From Gliomastix tumulicola (Eukaryota; Ascomycota; Sordariomycetes; Hypocreales; Bionectriaceae), in assembly GCA_001599755.1 (NCBI GenBank), contig BCHX01000001.1:5022001-5086000 (forward strand): a stretch of DNA of 64,000 nt, read 5' to 3'. Shown in pieces: positions 20,535-34,129 of the stretch. Below the pieces are notes generated by a model, which made no database searches, had not been told where the DNA came from, and saw only the letters and a list, made by a program, of their open reading frames with translations. Position 1 is the stretch's first letter. Each line of letters begins with the position of its first letter. Position numbers and translations under genes: made by a program.

Positions 20535-23500
20535 GGTGATATTTTTGTCTTGTTCTTTTTTGTACTTGTGCTTGTAGGATGTATTGATTCGATGGGGATA
20601 TATTGTTGTGTTTTATTTCGACCGAGCTGGGAGGGAAGGGTTGTGGGTGCGTGGATAGTATGTTGGGACGGTCGGCCACAGTGACGACGTCTTGGATCAC
20701 ACGGAACCAAGAGGACGACGTCGCCGAGGTCTTCGGGCGATGTCCTTCTCGGGCCTCTTTCTTGCGAAACAGGCTCAGGAAGGAAATTGAAGGCTGGTCG
20801 ATGGTATTGGATGTCGATGAAGGGACTAGCCGCACATCACCCTTTTGGCCGCAGGCGGTAAGCGCCTTGTTGTATGGTCGAGCCTGGACGGAGCGCAACG
20901 ACGACACCGACGGTGGGAAGACTGTATTGTCGAGAGCGGGATGTCTGTGACGGTCCGATGGACGACGGTTAGCGATCGCTGGCCACAGGCGAGGCTCGAT
21001 GAGGGATGAATGAGTCCTGGCTAGACCGCACACAGTCACATTGGCCCTGGGAGCGTCGGCGCCGGGTGAAGTGTGCGTACCAGATCAGGACGACGGGCAG
21101 GGTGAGGGAATGGCGGACGGGGAGCAGAAGGGACGGGGTGATTGACGGCTGGGAGTGATCGCGCAAGGTCTTGGAGCAGTAGAGACTTACCAGAGAGGCC
21201 GGGAGCGGCTTGGATGGATGTTGACGAGGATCAAGTCGACCGAGTGTGTGCATGAGGAGGGAAAAGAGGAGCCTGGGAGAGAGGTCGAACGATTTTGTCG
21301 CAGAGCCAGACAGACGCTCTCTGCGCTGGCGTGCGCTGGCCGTGGCTTTAGTGGCTTTAGGGCGCTGCTCCGGGCCCTGAGCCACTACAGCCATCGCCAG
21401 CTAGCGGTCTGTTTAGTGGTCCAGGCCTGAAGATTTGCACCCCGGCAGATCCCACTGCCAGCGTTTGCGATCCGGGCATGGCTGCATTTTGTGATTAGTT
21501 ATGCCGTCAAGAACATAATTTCTATGCTTTCTATCTATGCGCCGATGCTCTACATATCCAGACGAGCTGTCTGGCCTCGAAAAGAAAACTCCCACCCCCC
21601 TCGATCGCAAAATGTGCGAGTCCTGGACCAGTGTCCAAGGCAGTCGGCATCGGGACGGCTCCAGCTTCCACCGCCAAGGGCCAGCCAGCGAGCGCCTCTT
21701 CTTCTCTCTGGCAGTTCGTCCACACAGTCGCCCGATCCAGCCCAGGGACTTTGGAGTGGCAGGGCCGTCAAGGCCGCCTTTGCGATAGGCATGTCGTTCC
21801 TACGATGGCCTACCTGTCTGATGCCATCCGTCTGTTCTCTGCCTGTGAACGTGGCCAAAAACAGGACTCGCTGGCGCATAGCCGGGCGACAAGCTCCTGT
21901 CCATCCTTGGCCGGACTAGCACCTCTCGCAAAGCGGTGGCGGCGCATAATAGCAGGCTTTCTCTAGTCACCAGTCACTGCCGATCAGGACCTTGGAGCTT
22001 GGCCGGTGCCTTTCCTCATTCATTGGTCATCGCTGCGCCCTCATTACAGGGCGAAAGCTAATGGAACGGTTTTGCGACTTTCTCGAATGCGCCTTTGATC
22101 GCAATTACTGCTGCTCTAAAGGAATCACTTAAGATCGCCTTTGCGACTGATAAACGAGAAACTCCAGGTGCTGGTCTGTTGTTTCACTGCAACAGGACCT
22201 GCCCGAAAGGAGGGACTTGGGTGCGGTGCTGTTTTCTCACCGGCGCATTGCTGCCACCTGCAACATTCCTGTCGCATGGCACAGTCGCGCGGGCTCAAGG
22301 TTTGTCTGCTCGAGTCTGGTCCTCTGGCGGCTTGCCTCTAGCCTCTGTCTGTGTCCCGGTACTGACGAGTGTCACCATACGGCTCTATGCTGCACTCGGA
22401 TACGGATATCGACACCCATTGGCCACAGTCTCCCCCAGCGATGCGCTGCGACTGCGATGCGACCGGATGGATGGTCCGCCCATTAGGTAGGTGCTAGTTC
22501 TCTGGAGGGTGGTCGTGTGTGTGGCTAGCCGCTGGCCTCGACCAAACCCCCGTCCTAGTGTCGTAATACTGACAGGACAGCGAGAGAGAGACGCTGGGCC
22601 ATACGCGGGTGGCCTGAGGAAACGGCCGGCCGTGGCTGTGGCCAAGTCCGGCATGGCCACGATGGCGCTCTCGCCTCTCCACTCACGAGCAGCAGTCATC
22701 GAAGGCAATTCCCTCAGGCGAGGGCTGTCAGTCGCTGCTACGCTGCACTCTGCCTCCATATGCCACATGCAGGACGCCTCGGATTCGCCCATTGACAGAC
22801 CACCACACGTTAGCCCAGCCCGTAAAGAGTGTGACCTGGTGGGCCGTCCAGCACACCAGTTTGCGCACCCAGCCCAGCCCAGCATCGCATCTGCATGGCA
22901 CATGAGATCGTCACTGGATGAGGTGTGGTGGGCGCCGGCGCTCGGCATGGCATCCTCGTCCCTTGTGCCATTGGGAGCCCGGCGCCCGTTCTGGCGGCGG
23001 CGCTTCTCTTCCTCAGCGTTCTGTCCAGCTCGCCCGTCCTGCAACGAACTCCTTCTTGACTCCCAATGGTGCTGGCTTGGCCCGTCATCGCGAGATGCGG
23101 GATTCGACTGACCGCAAGGTCATCATCCCGCCTCGACCAATTAGCTGCTGTGGCCTGTCACCCTCCCCAGAGACGCCCGTTTTGCCTCCGTAGCAGGGAT
23201 CGATACGCCAACGCCGCAGTCCGCGACAAGATGGAGGTGGGGAACGAACCGCACAGCAAATCATCTGGCAGCGGCCGCGGTTGACAGAAGAAGCAGGACC
23301 GTAGACTATACACTCAACAATCTCGCCCTTTTTCGTCATCCTTCATATCTATTAAATGGCCGACAGAGAGGGGGGCTTCCTGCTGTGTATCCTCGATAGC
23401 AATTCTCAGCTAGACTCGCCCGCTCTGGGCAAGTGATGGACAGTTGCCGGGCCCCCTCACACCCCTCGTGATCTGGCTGAACTTGGTTTCCTTTCCTAGG

Positions 23501-26500
23501 ATGGTCCATGTTTCGCATAGTCCTGGAAGGAATCTGACACTATCGGGAGTGGACGAGCAGATGACTGGATGACGGGGGACCACGAACATCTGCCCTCTCG
23601 TCTCTCTCTCTCTGTCTCTTCTCTCTCTATCTGGCCCTGGCCGCGCTTGGCCGCAAAATCCCCGACCCCCAGTTTCACCGTCGCCGACTTGTTCCTCTGC
23701 CACTGGACCGCCCTCTCTCCTCTCTCTCCTCTCCGTCCCCTTCTCTCATCTCCTTTTTGAGCGCATCCCCCCTTCCCCCCTCCTGGTCTGCGGGTATGGC
23801 GCTCAGGGTACGTGGCACCAGGCCGCTCGTCCAATCTGCTCCGTAGAAAACAGATGGTCGCATCGTTAGGCATCGTTCGTCCGTCAGAGGAAAGAAAAAA
23901 CAGGGTCCCCTGCATCTGGATCTGGACGCATTGCACGGCATCTGCGATAACACAAACAGCGCAACATGCACAGACCTCGCTCTTGGCTCGCCTCCAGCAC
24001 GCCAACCACCTTCAATGGCACTGTGGAGTGTCTCTTTTTCTGTCTGCTTGCATATGTATGTACGTGTGTACGGACGGTACTTGCATATTTCTGTTCCTTA
24101 GTGTGGTGTGTTGCGCACAGCTGGCGCGGAGTATTTATCATCATACGGTTACACTGCCTATCTGAGGCGGTACGGTTAGCTCATTCTTGCAGCCGATCCT
24201 GTGGTCTGCAGCATATGTCAGGTATACTAGGTAGGGTAGCTTCGACGGCCGGCCGGTAGCATGTACATTACACATGCCGGCTGCACGTCTTCTGTATGTA
24301 CGATGCGCTGGCCAGAGTTTCATCTGTCAAGGAGGAAACCCTTGCGCCGAATCAGCGGCCTCGCCCAGGCCGCCACACCCTGAAGTATACATGTGTGATA
24401 TGTGGTATTAGGTCGTAGTGCTCCTGCGGCTCGTTGTCTTTTCAGGTTTTTTTTTTTCCCATGCCACACGCAATGCGACCCCTCGTGCATCGATCGTCTG
24501 GATAGTGTGTGGTCCCCCGCCTGCAGATGGCCGGCTCCTCCTCCCTTGTCATTGGTCTCGGGCTGGGCTACGGACAGATAGGGTGGCGACGGCCAGCAAA
24601 AGACGGTGTGTGTAATGACTGCCAGTGTCCGTATTCTGTCAGTTTGGACGCACACTGGAAAATATGTTGAGGATCTCTGCTGCAGGTTAGCGGGCCCCCT
24701 TTGCTTCTCAAGGAGGTGCCGCAAACGCCATAGCTTCAGCAAGATCTCCTGTGCGGTCCGTCCATATTTCGGCCGTGATTGTTGTGCGCTGCTGCTGGGT
24801 ATAGGGTCGGGCTGGTCTGTCTGTCGAAATCGCGGTGAGGGAGAGCACGAGTAATTTTGCGAAATTGCCCAAATTTCGGTGCCAGCCCGTGGCCCGGGCC
24901 GGTATGATTGTGCAATCTGCGAAGGGCCGTCGATGATGATGTGCACTGACGATACGTAAGTATGCACATACATGCTTGTCCAGAGCCTCCGGATAGGCGG
25001 TTGACTAAAATGCTTGGATTTGTCTGTGAGACATGATTGCAGGACGTGACAGGCTGCCCGAGGATCGACGATGGGGTCGTCGATAGAGCTCTGAAATTGC
25101 TAATTGAACCTTATTCTGCCATTTGACCAAGAAGAGTCGTATTTGAGGAGGTGGCGGCCAGTGAGCAGCTGACACGGCTGGGAGCGCAATGGAGGTCTGG
25201 GTCTGCGATACGGGATGGACGCTTCTCCGGAATGCGCGCCCGCTACGCTGCTCTACGAGTTCCTTCTCCCGTCCTTTGTTATCGAGATCCATGGCGGCAA
25301 GACTCCGAGACATGTTATCAGGCGAAGCTCGACCATCGAGGAGACACATGTTGCAAGTCGGTCATCACTCACTGCCCCGGTAGAGGCAGAGCTTCGATCA
25401 GTCTTGCCCCGGTACTCCTCATAAGAAGACTTTTACGTCCACATGCACTGCAACGCTCGCTGCTTCAATCATTTCCAGGTCGTGCCTTCTTCTGCGTTTC
25501 TGATGTGGTGCGGTACCGGGTAAGGAAAACGATGACGGTGTAGAATCAGCCTAGCGCTTCGTCATTGGGGTGGCGAGGGCTGAGGTAGCGCCCCCCAATC
25601 ATCAGTAGCTGGAAGTCTCTCACCCCTATCATGATCGCGTGCAGGCGACCATTACAAGAGCTGCTCTCATCCATCGATTAGAGTCAAAGTGTCATGGAAA
25701 ATCCAAGCGCGCGCCTGTGATATTCTCAGCTCAGCTGCCAGTGCAGTTTTTTGCGCCGACGGGATGAAACGACGGCGCCAACGGACCGGATTGGCCAGTT
25801 TTCCCACGGGTACCGCATTGCCGCCAGATTCCCCGTCGCGCAAGCCCGGAGCGCATCGGAGTTGGCTGGAAGTCTTCGCAATGATTGATCCTTATGCTGC
25901 CTGACATTTACGGTCGATTTCACTCGTCGCGAGAGTCTTAACGGACAGCAGCGGCCGCCATTTGGTGCTGGAAGATGCTCGGATTGAGGTCACGTGTTAG
26001 CGCGACACTGTGGCGATTGCAAGGGTGCGATAAGATACGCGTTGATAGGATTTCGGGGATTCAACTCGGGGGTCAGATCACGCCACCGGAAGATGTGCGG
26101 AAAGTCGAAAAAATTGGCAAGCTACTGTAAAAAATCAGTGGTAAGAGTTTGGGTATATATTTGATGCTGGTCTCATCATTGTTCGGTTGAGACGCTGAAT
26201 ATCATGTTGGGATGAGGTTCGTGGGAGACGCGACGGATATGTCATGCGCCCGGATTGGGACTAGCGTCAGATCACCGCCGTTGGTTGGGCAATCAGTGCT
26301 AATTTGCTCGGGGGTTGCTCCTGTCAGTACAGAGGCTGCTCGTCGCATTGTATCGGCGGATGAGGTGCTGAATGTTGACCCAAGAGAACATGCTCTTGTT
26401 TGCTTGCTTGAGTTCAACAAATTTTCTCGCAAATACAGTCAGCATTGATGCATTTATGCAACATCTGCCATCGCCGTGACGACCAGGGATCCCGCAAATG

Positions 26501-27293
26501 GCCCGTGCGCTGAATTCCGCACCGCCAAAGACGGCCAGATGGGCGGAGACGCGGCTAAACACAGCGGGCACTAGCGCCCTGCGCCTACAGTGGGCATGGG
26601 CAATTTGGGGCATGTCAGCTCCCTGGAGCTACAGGTAAACAAACATCATAACAAACGGGGACCCGATGCAAGGGGCATGACTTCCAGGCTCCAGCACCAC
26701 CCCGGCCGGCATGAAATTTGTCAACGCCTTGGTGCATCCTTCCCATTACCTGCCACGCCCATATTCTCGTTCCGTCCCCAGGTCCCTCAAACTTCACTCC
26801 CTTTTCCTTCTCATCAGCGCCATTAATTGCAAGAACCAGTGCGCTTTTTCGACGTGTCGACGTGCATCGCGCAAAGACACGGTTCCTGCGGCGACACTCC
26901 TTCCATATCCGGTCCAGCATCGCCAGCAGCTCCTCCCCTCAAAATTTCCTCCTCCCCCATCGCTAAACTCTGCCAATCCCGTCTCGAGTTCAGCCTCGCA
27001 CCGTCTCTGTCCTGAAATTCTAACTGCCTGCTACTGCAAAAGCGGAACCTCGGGAGTCGCGACCTCAACGCCCGAAAAAACGCGTCACGGCACCGTCAAC
27101 CAACCCCCAAATATCGCGTCCCAGCAGCCATCAATGTTCATCCTTTCCACTTGAAATTCGCCAATTACCACCGCATTGGCCTCGTGTGACGAGCCAGCCC
27201 TTGCAGGACTCTTCGCACGGCCCAATTGTATCTCTACATTCTGTCCTATTCGTGTTCTCTCGTGTACTAGACACCGGTTTTCTGTTGACCACC
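20535..27293. other. 6.8-kb interval without a recognisable gene, shared upstream region of the zinc-cluster and cyclin genes
   Basis: Open frames here are short, overlap on both strands and lack codon bias, motifs and paired splice signals. The sequence is not AT-rich, so it does not look like RIP-degraded transposons. It contains CT-microsatellite stretches (about 23597-23635 and 23712-23750) and a TATATAT at 26154-26160 with a 78-codon open frame starting 26212. Near the cyclin start the sequence becomes pyrimidine-rich. It is the divergent upstream region of two regulatory genes and may contain long 5' UTRs or unannotated non-coding transcripts. Confidence 0.55.
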
Positions 27294-29561
27294 ATGGATC
27301 TGAGGGTAAGTCTGGCATCTGAGCTCGACTCGGGGAGTGGATGAGCACAAGCTGGCGTGTTTGCTCCTATATCATCGTGGCGGTGGCACACGAATTGCAA
27401 CTGGAAGCTGACTGGGCGTGTTTCTCTAGTACCCAGCGAAGCGCTTCTCGGAGAACGCCGGCAAGGACCTTCACCAGCGACACAAGTCTACGGGCAACCT
27501 GCTGGCCAACAAAGATACCCAGTCACTGATTGCCGGCATCCGAGGCCCTGCGAAGCGTGCGGCATTCAACGATGTAACGAACCTAGTCAAGGACGGCGGC
27601 AACGCCCAAGACGACCGAAAGATCACGAAGATGCAGTCAATGGTCCACGTGAGAGGCGGACTGCAGGCCAATTCGTTGGCAAACAAGGAGAATGTGTCTG
27701 GGAAGGGTGACTTGGCCCGACCGGCCCAGCGGTCATCCATTCTGGCGGCCAAGTCGAAGAATGTGGCGGATAATCGATCACGGGATCGTCTGAAGAAGTC
27801 CGACCGGCCTATTGTTCGCCCGCAGAGCTCGCACGCCTATACCTCTGACAATGGGAGCCTATCCTACCAGGCACACACCGCCGCCGAGCGTGTTGAGCAG
27901 GCCCTTTCACAGCAAGCACCTGCAAACGAAGCTCCCATTCACCACGAGCCGCGTCACCACAAGAGTCAGCCACAGCTAAAACAGCAGCAGCCCACACTTC
28001 GCAGAACACAGAGCCGACATCTCGAGCGTGGAGACGCCGCCGCCTACGAGAGGGCAAGTGTAATACACACCGAGAGCGAACTGCATGGTGCTCCTTTACT
28101 TGAGGAGTCTGCAGATGAGACCGACGTTGACCTCGAATACTTTGATCCTCCCGAGGTGGTGCAGCACGCCGACTACCCCGAAGAGGTGGAGATCGATGAG
28201 CCCGAGCACGTCGAGATGCCCTCGCGTCTTCCTGAGATCACCGAGGAGCGCCCATTTCCCGACAGCAACTTCAAGGATCAGGCAACAACGGGGCTATCCG
28301 AGCCTGAGGAAGACTGGGACGGTGAAGACTATGAGTACGACGAGCAAGACCAGGCATACACGACGGCTCACTCGGCCCGATCAAGAGACATGACGACAGT
28401 GATTCAGCCCCAGGCCACCGCACGCGTGGAGCGGGAACTCGAAGAAGCTCGTCAGGAGGTCTTGGCAACTCTTACCTACGAGGATATCGAGGAGGAAGAG
28501 TGGGACATTAGCATGGTAAAGGAGTATAGCGAGGATATCTTCGTATACATGCGAGAGCTAGAGGTGAGGAGCCCATTGCTTTCTGATTTTCTGTGGCTAT
28601 ATATGCTGACATCTGCCGGATCTAGACGAAAATGCTGCCGAATCCTCACTACATGGACGTCCAGTCCGAGATTCAGTGGTCGATGCGGTCGGTCCTGATG
28701 GACTGGCTGGTCCAAGTCCACAAGCGGTTCAACCTCCTTCCTGAGACTCTCTTCCTGACTGTCAACTACATTGACCGATTCTTGTCTAACAAGGTGGTCT
28801 CTATTGGCAAGCTGCAACTCGTTGGTGCAACCGCTTTGCTCGTTGCTTCCAAGTACGAGGAGATCAACTGCCCGTCGCTGCAGGAGATTGTCTACATGGT
28901 GGACGGTGGTTACACTACGGATGAGATCACCAAGGCTGAGCGCTTTATGCTGAGCATGCTCAACTTCGAGCTCGGCTGGCCTGGACCTATGAGTTTCCTT
29001 CGACGAGTTAGCAAGGCGGACGACTATGACCTGGAGACGCGCACTCTCGCCAAGTACTTTCTTGAGCTTACCATCATGGATGAGCGCTTCGTCGCGACAC
29101 CACCAAGCTTCACGGCAGCTGGAGCACACTGCTTGTCACGCCTGATTCTGAGCAAGGGCGATTGGGTAAGTGACATTGAATCATTTCACTTGCAAGGGCG
29201 ATGCTAACAACTGCCACAGAGTAAGCGGCATGTGCATTACTCGGGCTATACTTGGAGCCAGCTCCGGCCGCTCGTGACCATGATGCTCGAATGCTGCGAG
29301 CAGCCACATCGTCACCACAGTGCCATCTTTGAGAAGTACGCCGAGAGGCGATTCAAGGAGGCATCAACCATTGTCCAAGATACCCTGGATGCTGGCTTCA
29401 AGCTTCCACTCCAGCCACAGCCCGTTCGAGCAGACTACCGATCGCCGAGCGAGCTCGACTACGGGTTTCAGTTCGATCAGTACAGCGACGAGCCCTATTC
29501 GGATCTGAGCCGCGTCGATGATGGCGCGTACAGCAGCAAGCCCTTGTCCATCCACGCGTAG
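27294..29561 (+). CDS. B-type cyclin
   Basis: Four exons, 27294-27305, 27430-28563, 28626-29165 and 29220-29561, give 675 aa. The first exon codes only MDLR and lies in ACCATGG. The introns (124, 62 and 54 bp) have donors GTAAGT, GTGAGG and GTAAGT; the last has branch TGCTAAC. Degradation signals are visible: a destruction-box-like RAAFNDVTN at residues 47-55, with Phe in place of the usual Leu, and a KEN box at 90-92. A long charged linker follows. The N-cyclin box starts near residue 385 (MDVQSEIQWSMRSVLMDWLV) with FLTVNYIDRFLS and ASKYEEINCPS, and the C-box ends in exon 4 (HYSGYTWSQL). The product activates Cdk1 for S/M phase and is removed by the APC/C. It is longer than NIME-type cyclin B, so a CLB3-type paralog is possible. 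Confidence 0.92.
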
Positions 29562-31805
29562 CTCTGATCGTGCTCGCGACGCGTCGGATCGCGCTCGCTA
29601 CAACGACGTCGATGACGACTCGGATGATTTGACAGCTCACCGCTGCGCCACTCTCTAATCGCTGCGGCGAGCCGAAGGGATGCCTGTGATTGCGTGTTCT
29701 CGAACTTGAACACTTGCGACCCGTGGCCTTGCCCAATGCTTGTCTTTCTGAAGATGCCGGATTGCTTTGCATCCCAACATCGCAACTGCTCTCTTTAGTG
29801 GCTATCATTCTGGCCACTCGTCACGACAATTTTTCACGACTTATGACATTTCATTTCCCTTTCTCTTGATAGGCGTTGCGTCGTTTTGCTCTTTTCGGCT
29901 TGACCTCTGCTCTCGGGCAGACGGGTCCGGGCTTATGGCATCGGCGGAGGAAAGGAGGATGGCCCCGATAAGGGGTGCTCTGGACTCTTCAGCTCGAGAG
30001 TTATGCAATATGTGCAGCTCCCGACGCCAATCTGTCGTGGTTGTTCGGCCAGCTCGAGATACCCCCGTTCCCTCCAGCGCTGTAACGTGTAGGAACTATA
30101 ATCTGGCTTATTATTAGGCACTCTCATCTTTTTTCTCTTTTCTTCCTGTCCGCTTATAGAGGTCTCACATGAACGCATTCGGAAACACGGCGCGAGGAGG
30201 GATGGAAAGGAAACTACTAGCTTCATCTTTAGAGAAATTTAAATACTAGTAGCTTCGGCATGATGCTATGAAGATGCTTTGTGCAGGTCGCGGGATTGTG
30301 AAGGCTGGAGGTGTGTTGAACTCTGGTCACGGGGAGGACCTCGGCATCTTGCGACTCGGAGCTCTCGCCGGTGCGCGAAAAGGTGACGCGTTGTACAGAT
30401 ACTTCAGTCGTCATACAGCTTGTACGCTTCGAGAGGTACTTCTACTACATGCCGAGCAAGCGCCGGGAAATGGCCGATGCACCCTTATGCCCGTGGCCTT
30501 CTCATCACCTGACGCAAAGTCCCTTCCTCCACCGGCCAGGGATCCCTCCCCTTGCGCCCCCGTGGACCGGACCCCATGCGAATGATGTGATAGGGCGGTG
30601 CCGGGGCCTGGTGATCTTGGCAGGGCCATGAGATCGCGGTAGGGTCGGTGTGTCGCGATGCAGGTGATGCGGGTGGCTGGGCTGGTGATGAAGGGTTACA
30701 GTTGTTCTAGTTTTCCGCGTGGCGAGACGACGATGCGAACTCTACCTTAGGATCTTGCAAGGTCTGTTTGAAAGGGGGAGAGAGAGAATCATTCCTCGTG
30801 CCTGGCTGGTGCGGGAATAGGGAGGAACGAAAGTCCGAACTTCCTTCCCCCAGTTCTTCCACCCGCTCCAACCACCGGTGAGAGTTGGACCAGCTTGACC
30901 CCAGAGGGGCGACACAAAAGTTGGTTCGATCTAGTACCTTCTCTCTGCGCCAAGCTCGTGCTGCTTTCTATGTCTCCTGCCCGAACCCCCAACTTTCTGC
31001 CAGCGCCCTTAGCTGGTCCCAGCCTAGTGCGAAAACCCTTTTCAGTGTCCCTTCGCCCATTCTTTCCCAGCGGGAAAACGGGATACCCGAATTGAAATTG
31101 ACTTTGACTCAGCAGGCTTGTACCTGTTTTTTTTCGGTGCCTGGGAGGGTCAAATTTCTGATAACGTGCGCCGAAACCGCGTATTCTTTCTGCCCCGGAT
31201 CGGAGCTTGTCCTCTCGAATCTTCTGACTGACTTGACTTGGCGGGCTTTCCCCTGCTTACTCGAATCTTCCCTTTCTTGTGTTCTTTTTTCCAACACAGT
31301 CACTTGTCTCGTGTCACCAGATCTCTTGTGTGTGTACTCCTTTTCGCTCATTTGCGCTAGAAACGGGGGTTTTTCGCTTTTCCTTTACAGCTTTGCGAGG
31401 GAGAAACGGTTTTTCTGTTTCGCGTTTTTATTCCATTTTTTTTGTTTCCCTTCGGATTTTGCTTGCCGATGCATTGCATGCTGCAGAGCAATCAACAATT
31501 GTAGATCAATCTCCGAAAGATCAACGAAAAAAAAGTCGCAAGCCCGCTGCACCGAAGGGGGGAAAAAGAACGTCACTGTTTCCTTCTCCAACGCCGACCG
31601 GACCGGCACCGCCCAAAAAAAAAACCGATTACCACCGGCCCCTAGTTAAATCGCGACAAGGGGGGGATTTCCCGCCGAACACACATCGCACGAGCAGCTA
31701 CGCAGAGACGGGGGACAGTGTCGTCAATTGAATGCCTGCGTCGGAGGACATACGCATCACCCACGGCCGAACGAGAGAAGAAGAAGAAGACGAAGGGACA
31801 TCATC
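29562..31805. other. Intergenic region upstream of the aspartate/glutamate carrier
   Basis: This 2.2-kb interval contains no supportable gene. The last 800 bp are strongly pyrimidine-rich and T-rich on the + strand (for example 31121-31134 and 31365-31450), as often seen before highly expressed fungal genes. A TGACTCA lies at 31105-31111. The open frame at 30885-31649 comes from this T-rich stretch and has no domain. Confidence 0.5.
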
Positions 31806-34129
31806 ATGTCGACGCAGATAAAGGTGGTCAAGGAGGCGGTCAAGGAGACCCTCGTGGGCTCCGAGGAGGGCACGCACATCTCGGCGCAGACGAGGGCGCA
31901 CTTCCTGAGCAAGGCCGTCAAGGATGCCGAGACGGGCGAGCTGTACCTGGGCAACGAGGAGTTTGTTGACGCCGTCGCGCCCAAGAATGAGGACTTTGTG
32001 AGTTTCTTTACCGAGGAAGCACGACGGGGAGGGAAGACACTACCGTCTGGCGCCGGGGGGATCCAGCGATCTCTGGTGTAGCTGGACGTTTGTCCCTGGA
32101 GAGAGGGAGAGGAATGTTTGTGGAATGGCAACGAGAGAGCTGACTGAGGGCGCACCTTTGTAGCACAAGATCAAGCGCGAGCAGTACTCGATCCTGTTCC
32201 GCGTCGCCGACAGGAAGAACACGGGACGAGTCACCCTCCCCGACTGGGTCGTCTTCGAGAACCTGCTCATGAAGCCCGACTCCGAGTACGAGATCGCGTT
32301 CCGCCTCTTCGACGTCGACCGCACCGGCAACGTCCGCTACGAGGACTTCCGCAAGCTCTATGAGCTTAACAAGGGGCCCGACAGCATCCCCTTCGACTGG
32401 GACTGCGAGTGGGCCAAGCTGTACATCGGCAGCCGCAAGAAGCGCCACAACCTCGACTACCCGCAGTTCTCGCAGATGCTGCGCGGCCTGCAGGGCGAGC
32501 GCATCCGGCAGGCGTTCCAGCTCTTCGACAAGGACGGCGACGGCTACATTGACCCGGAGGACTTCCAGCGCATCATCCTCGAGACGGCCAAGCACAAGCT
32601 GTCGGACCACCTGCTCGAGAACCTCCACACCCTGTGCAACATCTCGCAGGGCAGCAAGATCTCGTACGCCAACGTGCGCGCCTTCCAGAACATGATTAAG
32701 GAAATGGATCTGGTCGAGCTCATCCTGCGTCGGGCGGTCGCCAAGAGCAAGGACGACGGCAAGATCACGAGGTCCGAGTTCCTCAACGAGGCGGCTAAGA
32801 TTACGCGCTTCTCCCTGTTCACGCCCATGGAGGCCGACATCCTCTTCCACTTTGCCAGCCTCGATAACCCCTCCGGTCGTCTGGGCCTGAGCGACTTTGC
32901 CAAGGTGCTCGACCCATCGTGGCGCAACCCCATCTACGACGCCGCCGAGTCGGTGGCGGCCAAGGTGGCGACGTCGTCCGCCGCTTCTCAGGTCTTGGAG
33001 TCGGCGTACAACTTTGGTCTCGGTAGTTTGGCCGGTGCTTTCGGTGCCTTCATGGTGTACCCGATCGACCTGGTCAAGACGCGGCTGCAGAACCAGCGTG
33101 GCGCCCAGCCCGGGCAGCGGCTATACAAGAACTCGATCGACTGCTTCCAGAAGGTGATCCGGAACGAGGGTTTCCGCGGTCTGTACTCGGGTGTGCTGCC
33201 GCAGCTCGTGGGCGTGGCGCCCGAGAAGGCCATCAAGCTGACCGTCAACGACATGGCGCGCAAGGCCTTGACGGGCAAGGACGGGAAGATCACTGTGCCG
33301 TCTGAGATCTTCTCGGGTGGTCTGGCCGGTGCCTGCCAAGTTGTAAGTGTCCCCTCCCCTTTTCCCACCCGCTGACATCGGTGCTGGAGCTGACTGATTT
33401 CAGGTCTTCACCAACCCCCTCGAGATCGTCAAGATCCGTCTCCAAGTCCAGGGCGAGGTCGCCAAGACGCTCGACGGCGCCCCGAAACGCTCGGCCATGT
33501 GGATCGTGCGCAACCTCGGTCTCGTGGGCCTGTACAAGGGCGCATCGGCCTGCCTCCTCCGTGACGTGCCCTTCTCGGCTATCTACTTCCCGACCTACGC
33601 GCATCTGAAGCGCGACTTCTTCGGCGAGTCGCCGACTAAGAAGCTCGGCGTGCTGCAGCTCCTCACGGCGGGTGCCATTGCTGGCATGCCGGCTGCGTAC
33701 CTCACGACGCCGTGCGACGTCATCAAGACGCGTCTACAGGTCGAGGCGCGCAAGGGCGAGGCGCAGTACACGGGTCTGCGGCACGCGGCCAAGACGATCT
33801 GGAAGGAGGAAGGCTTCACGGCCTTCTTCAAGGGCGGACCCGCGCGTATCTTCCGGTCGTCGCCGCAGTTCGGCTTCACGCTCGCGGCGTACGAGGTGCT
33901 CCAGACGATGCTGCCGTTCCCCGGCAAGTCGGACAAGGTGTCGACGGGTGTCGCGGACGCCGTGGCGACTGTCAAGGGCAACCTGGACACGAGCCCGTCG
34001 GCACGCAGCAGGAACGCGCTCAAGGTCATCCTCGACCTGGACGAGGACTTTGGCCGGATCAAGCTGCCGAACGAGAAGGGATGGCGGTCGCTGCCGAGGT
34101 CCATGGGCGGCGGCGGCGCTGCTGCGTAA
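31806..34129 (+). CDS. AGC1: Mitochondrial aspartate/glutamate carrier (aralar/citrin type) with EF-hands
   Basis: Three exons, 31806-31997, 32164-33342 and 33404-34129, give 698 aa (donors GTGAGT and GTAAGT; acceptors TTGTAG and TTTCAG). The N-terminal half carries EF-hand repeats; the clearest loop is DKDGDGYIDPEDF, and another is DVDRTGNVRYEDF. The C-terminal half has the three mitochondrial carrier repeats with signatures PIDLVKTRLQ (Pro364), NPLEIVKIRLQ (Pro462) and TPCDVIKTRLQ (Pro560), followed by a C-terminal extension. This EF-hand plus carrier layout is that of mammalian aralar1/citrin, whereas yeast Agc1p has a divergent N-terminus. It exchanges matrix aspartate for cytosolic glutamate and a proton across the inner membrane, serving the malate-aspartate NADH shuttle. 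The alternative, a calcium-dependent ATP-Mg/Pi carrier, is shorter (about 500 aa), so the length favours AGC. Codon use is very GC-rich. Confidence 0.93.

Noticed and set aside
30885..31649. 254-codon frame upstream of the carrier gene
   Set aside because: Phe/Ser/Cys-rich translation of a T-rich promoter tract, with no domain.
32008..32850. 280-codon open frame antisense to the aspartate/glutamate carrier
   Set aside because: A shadow of GC-rich carrier coding sequence, with no domain or start context.
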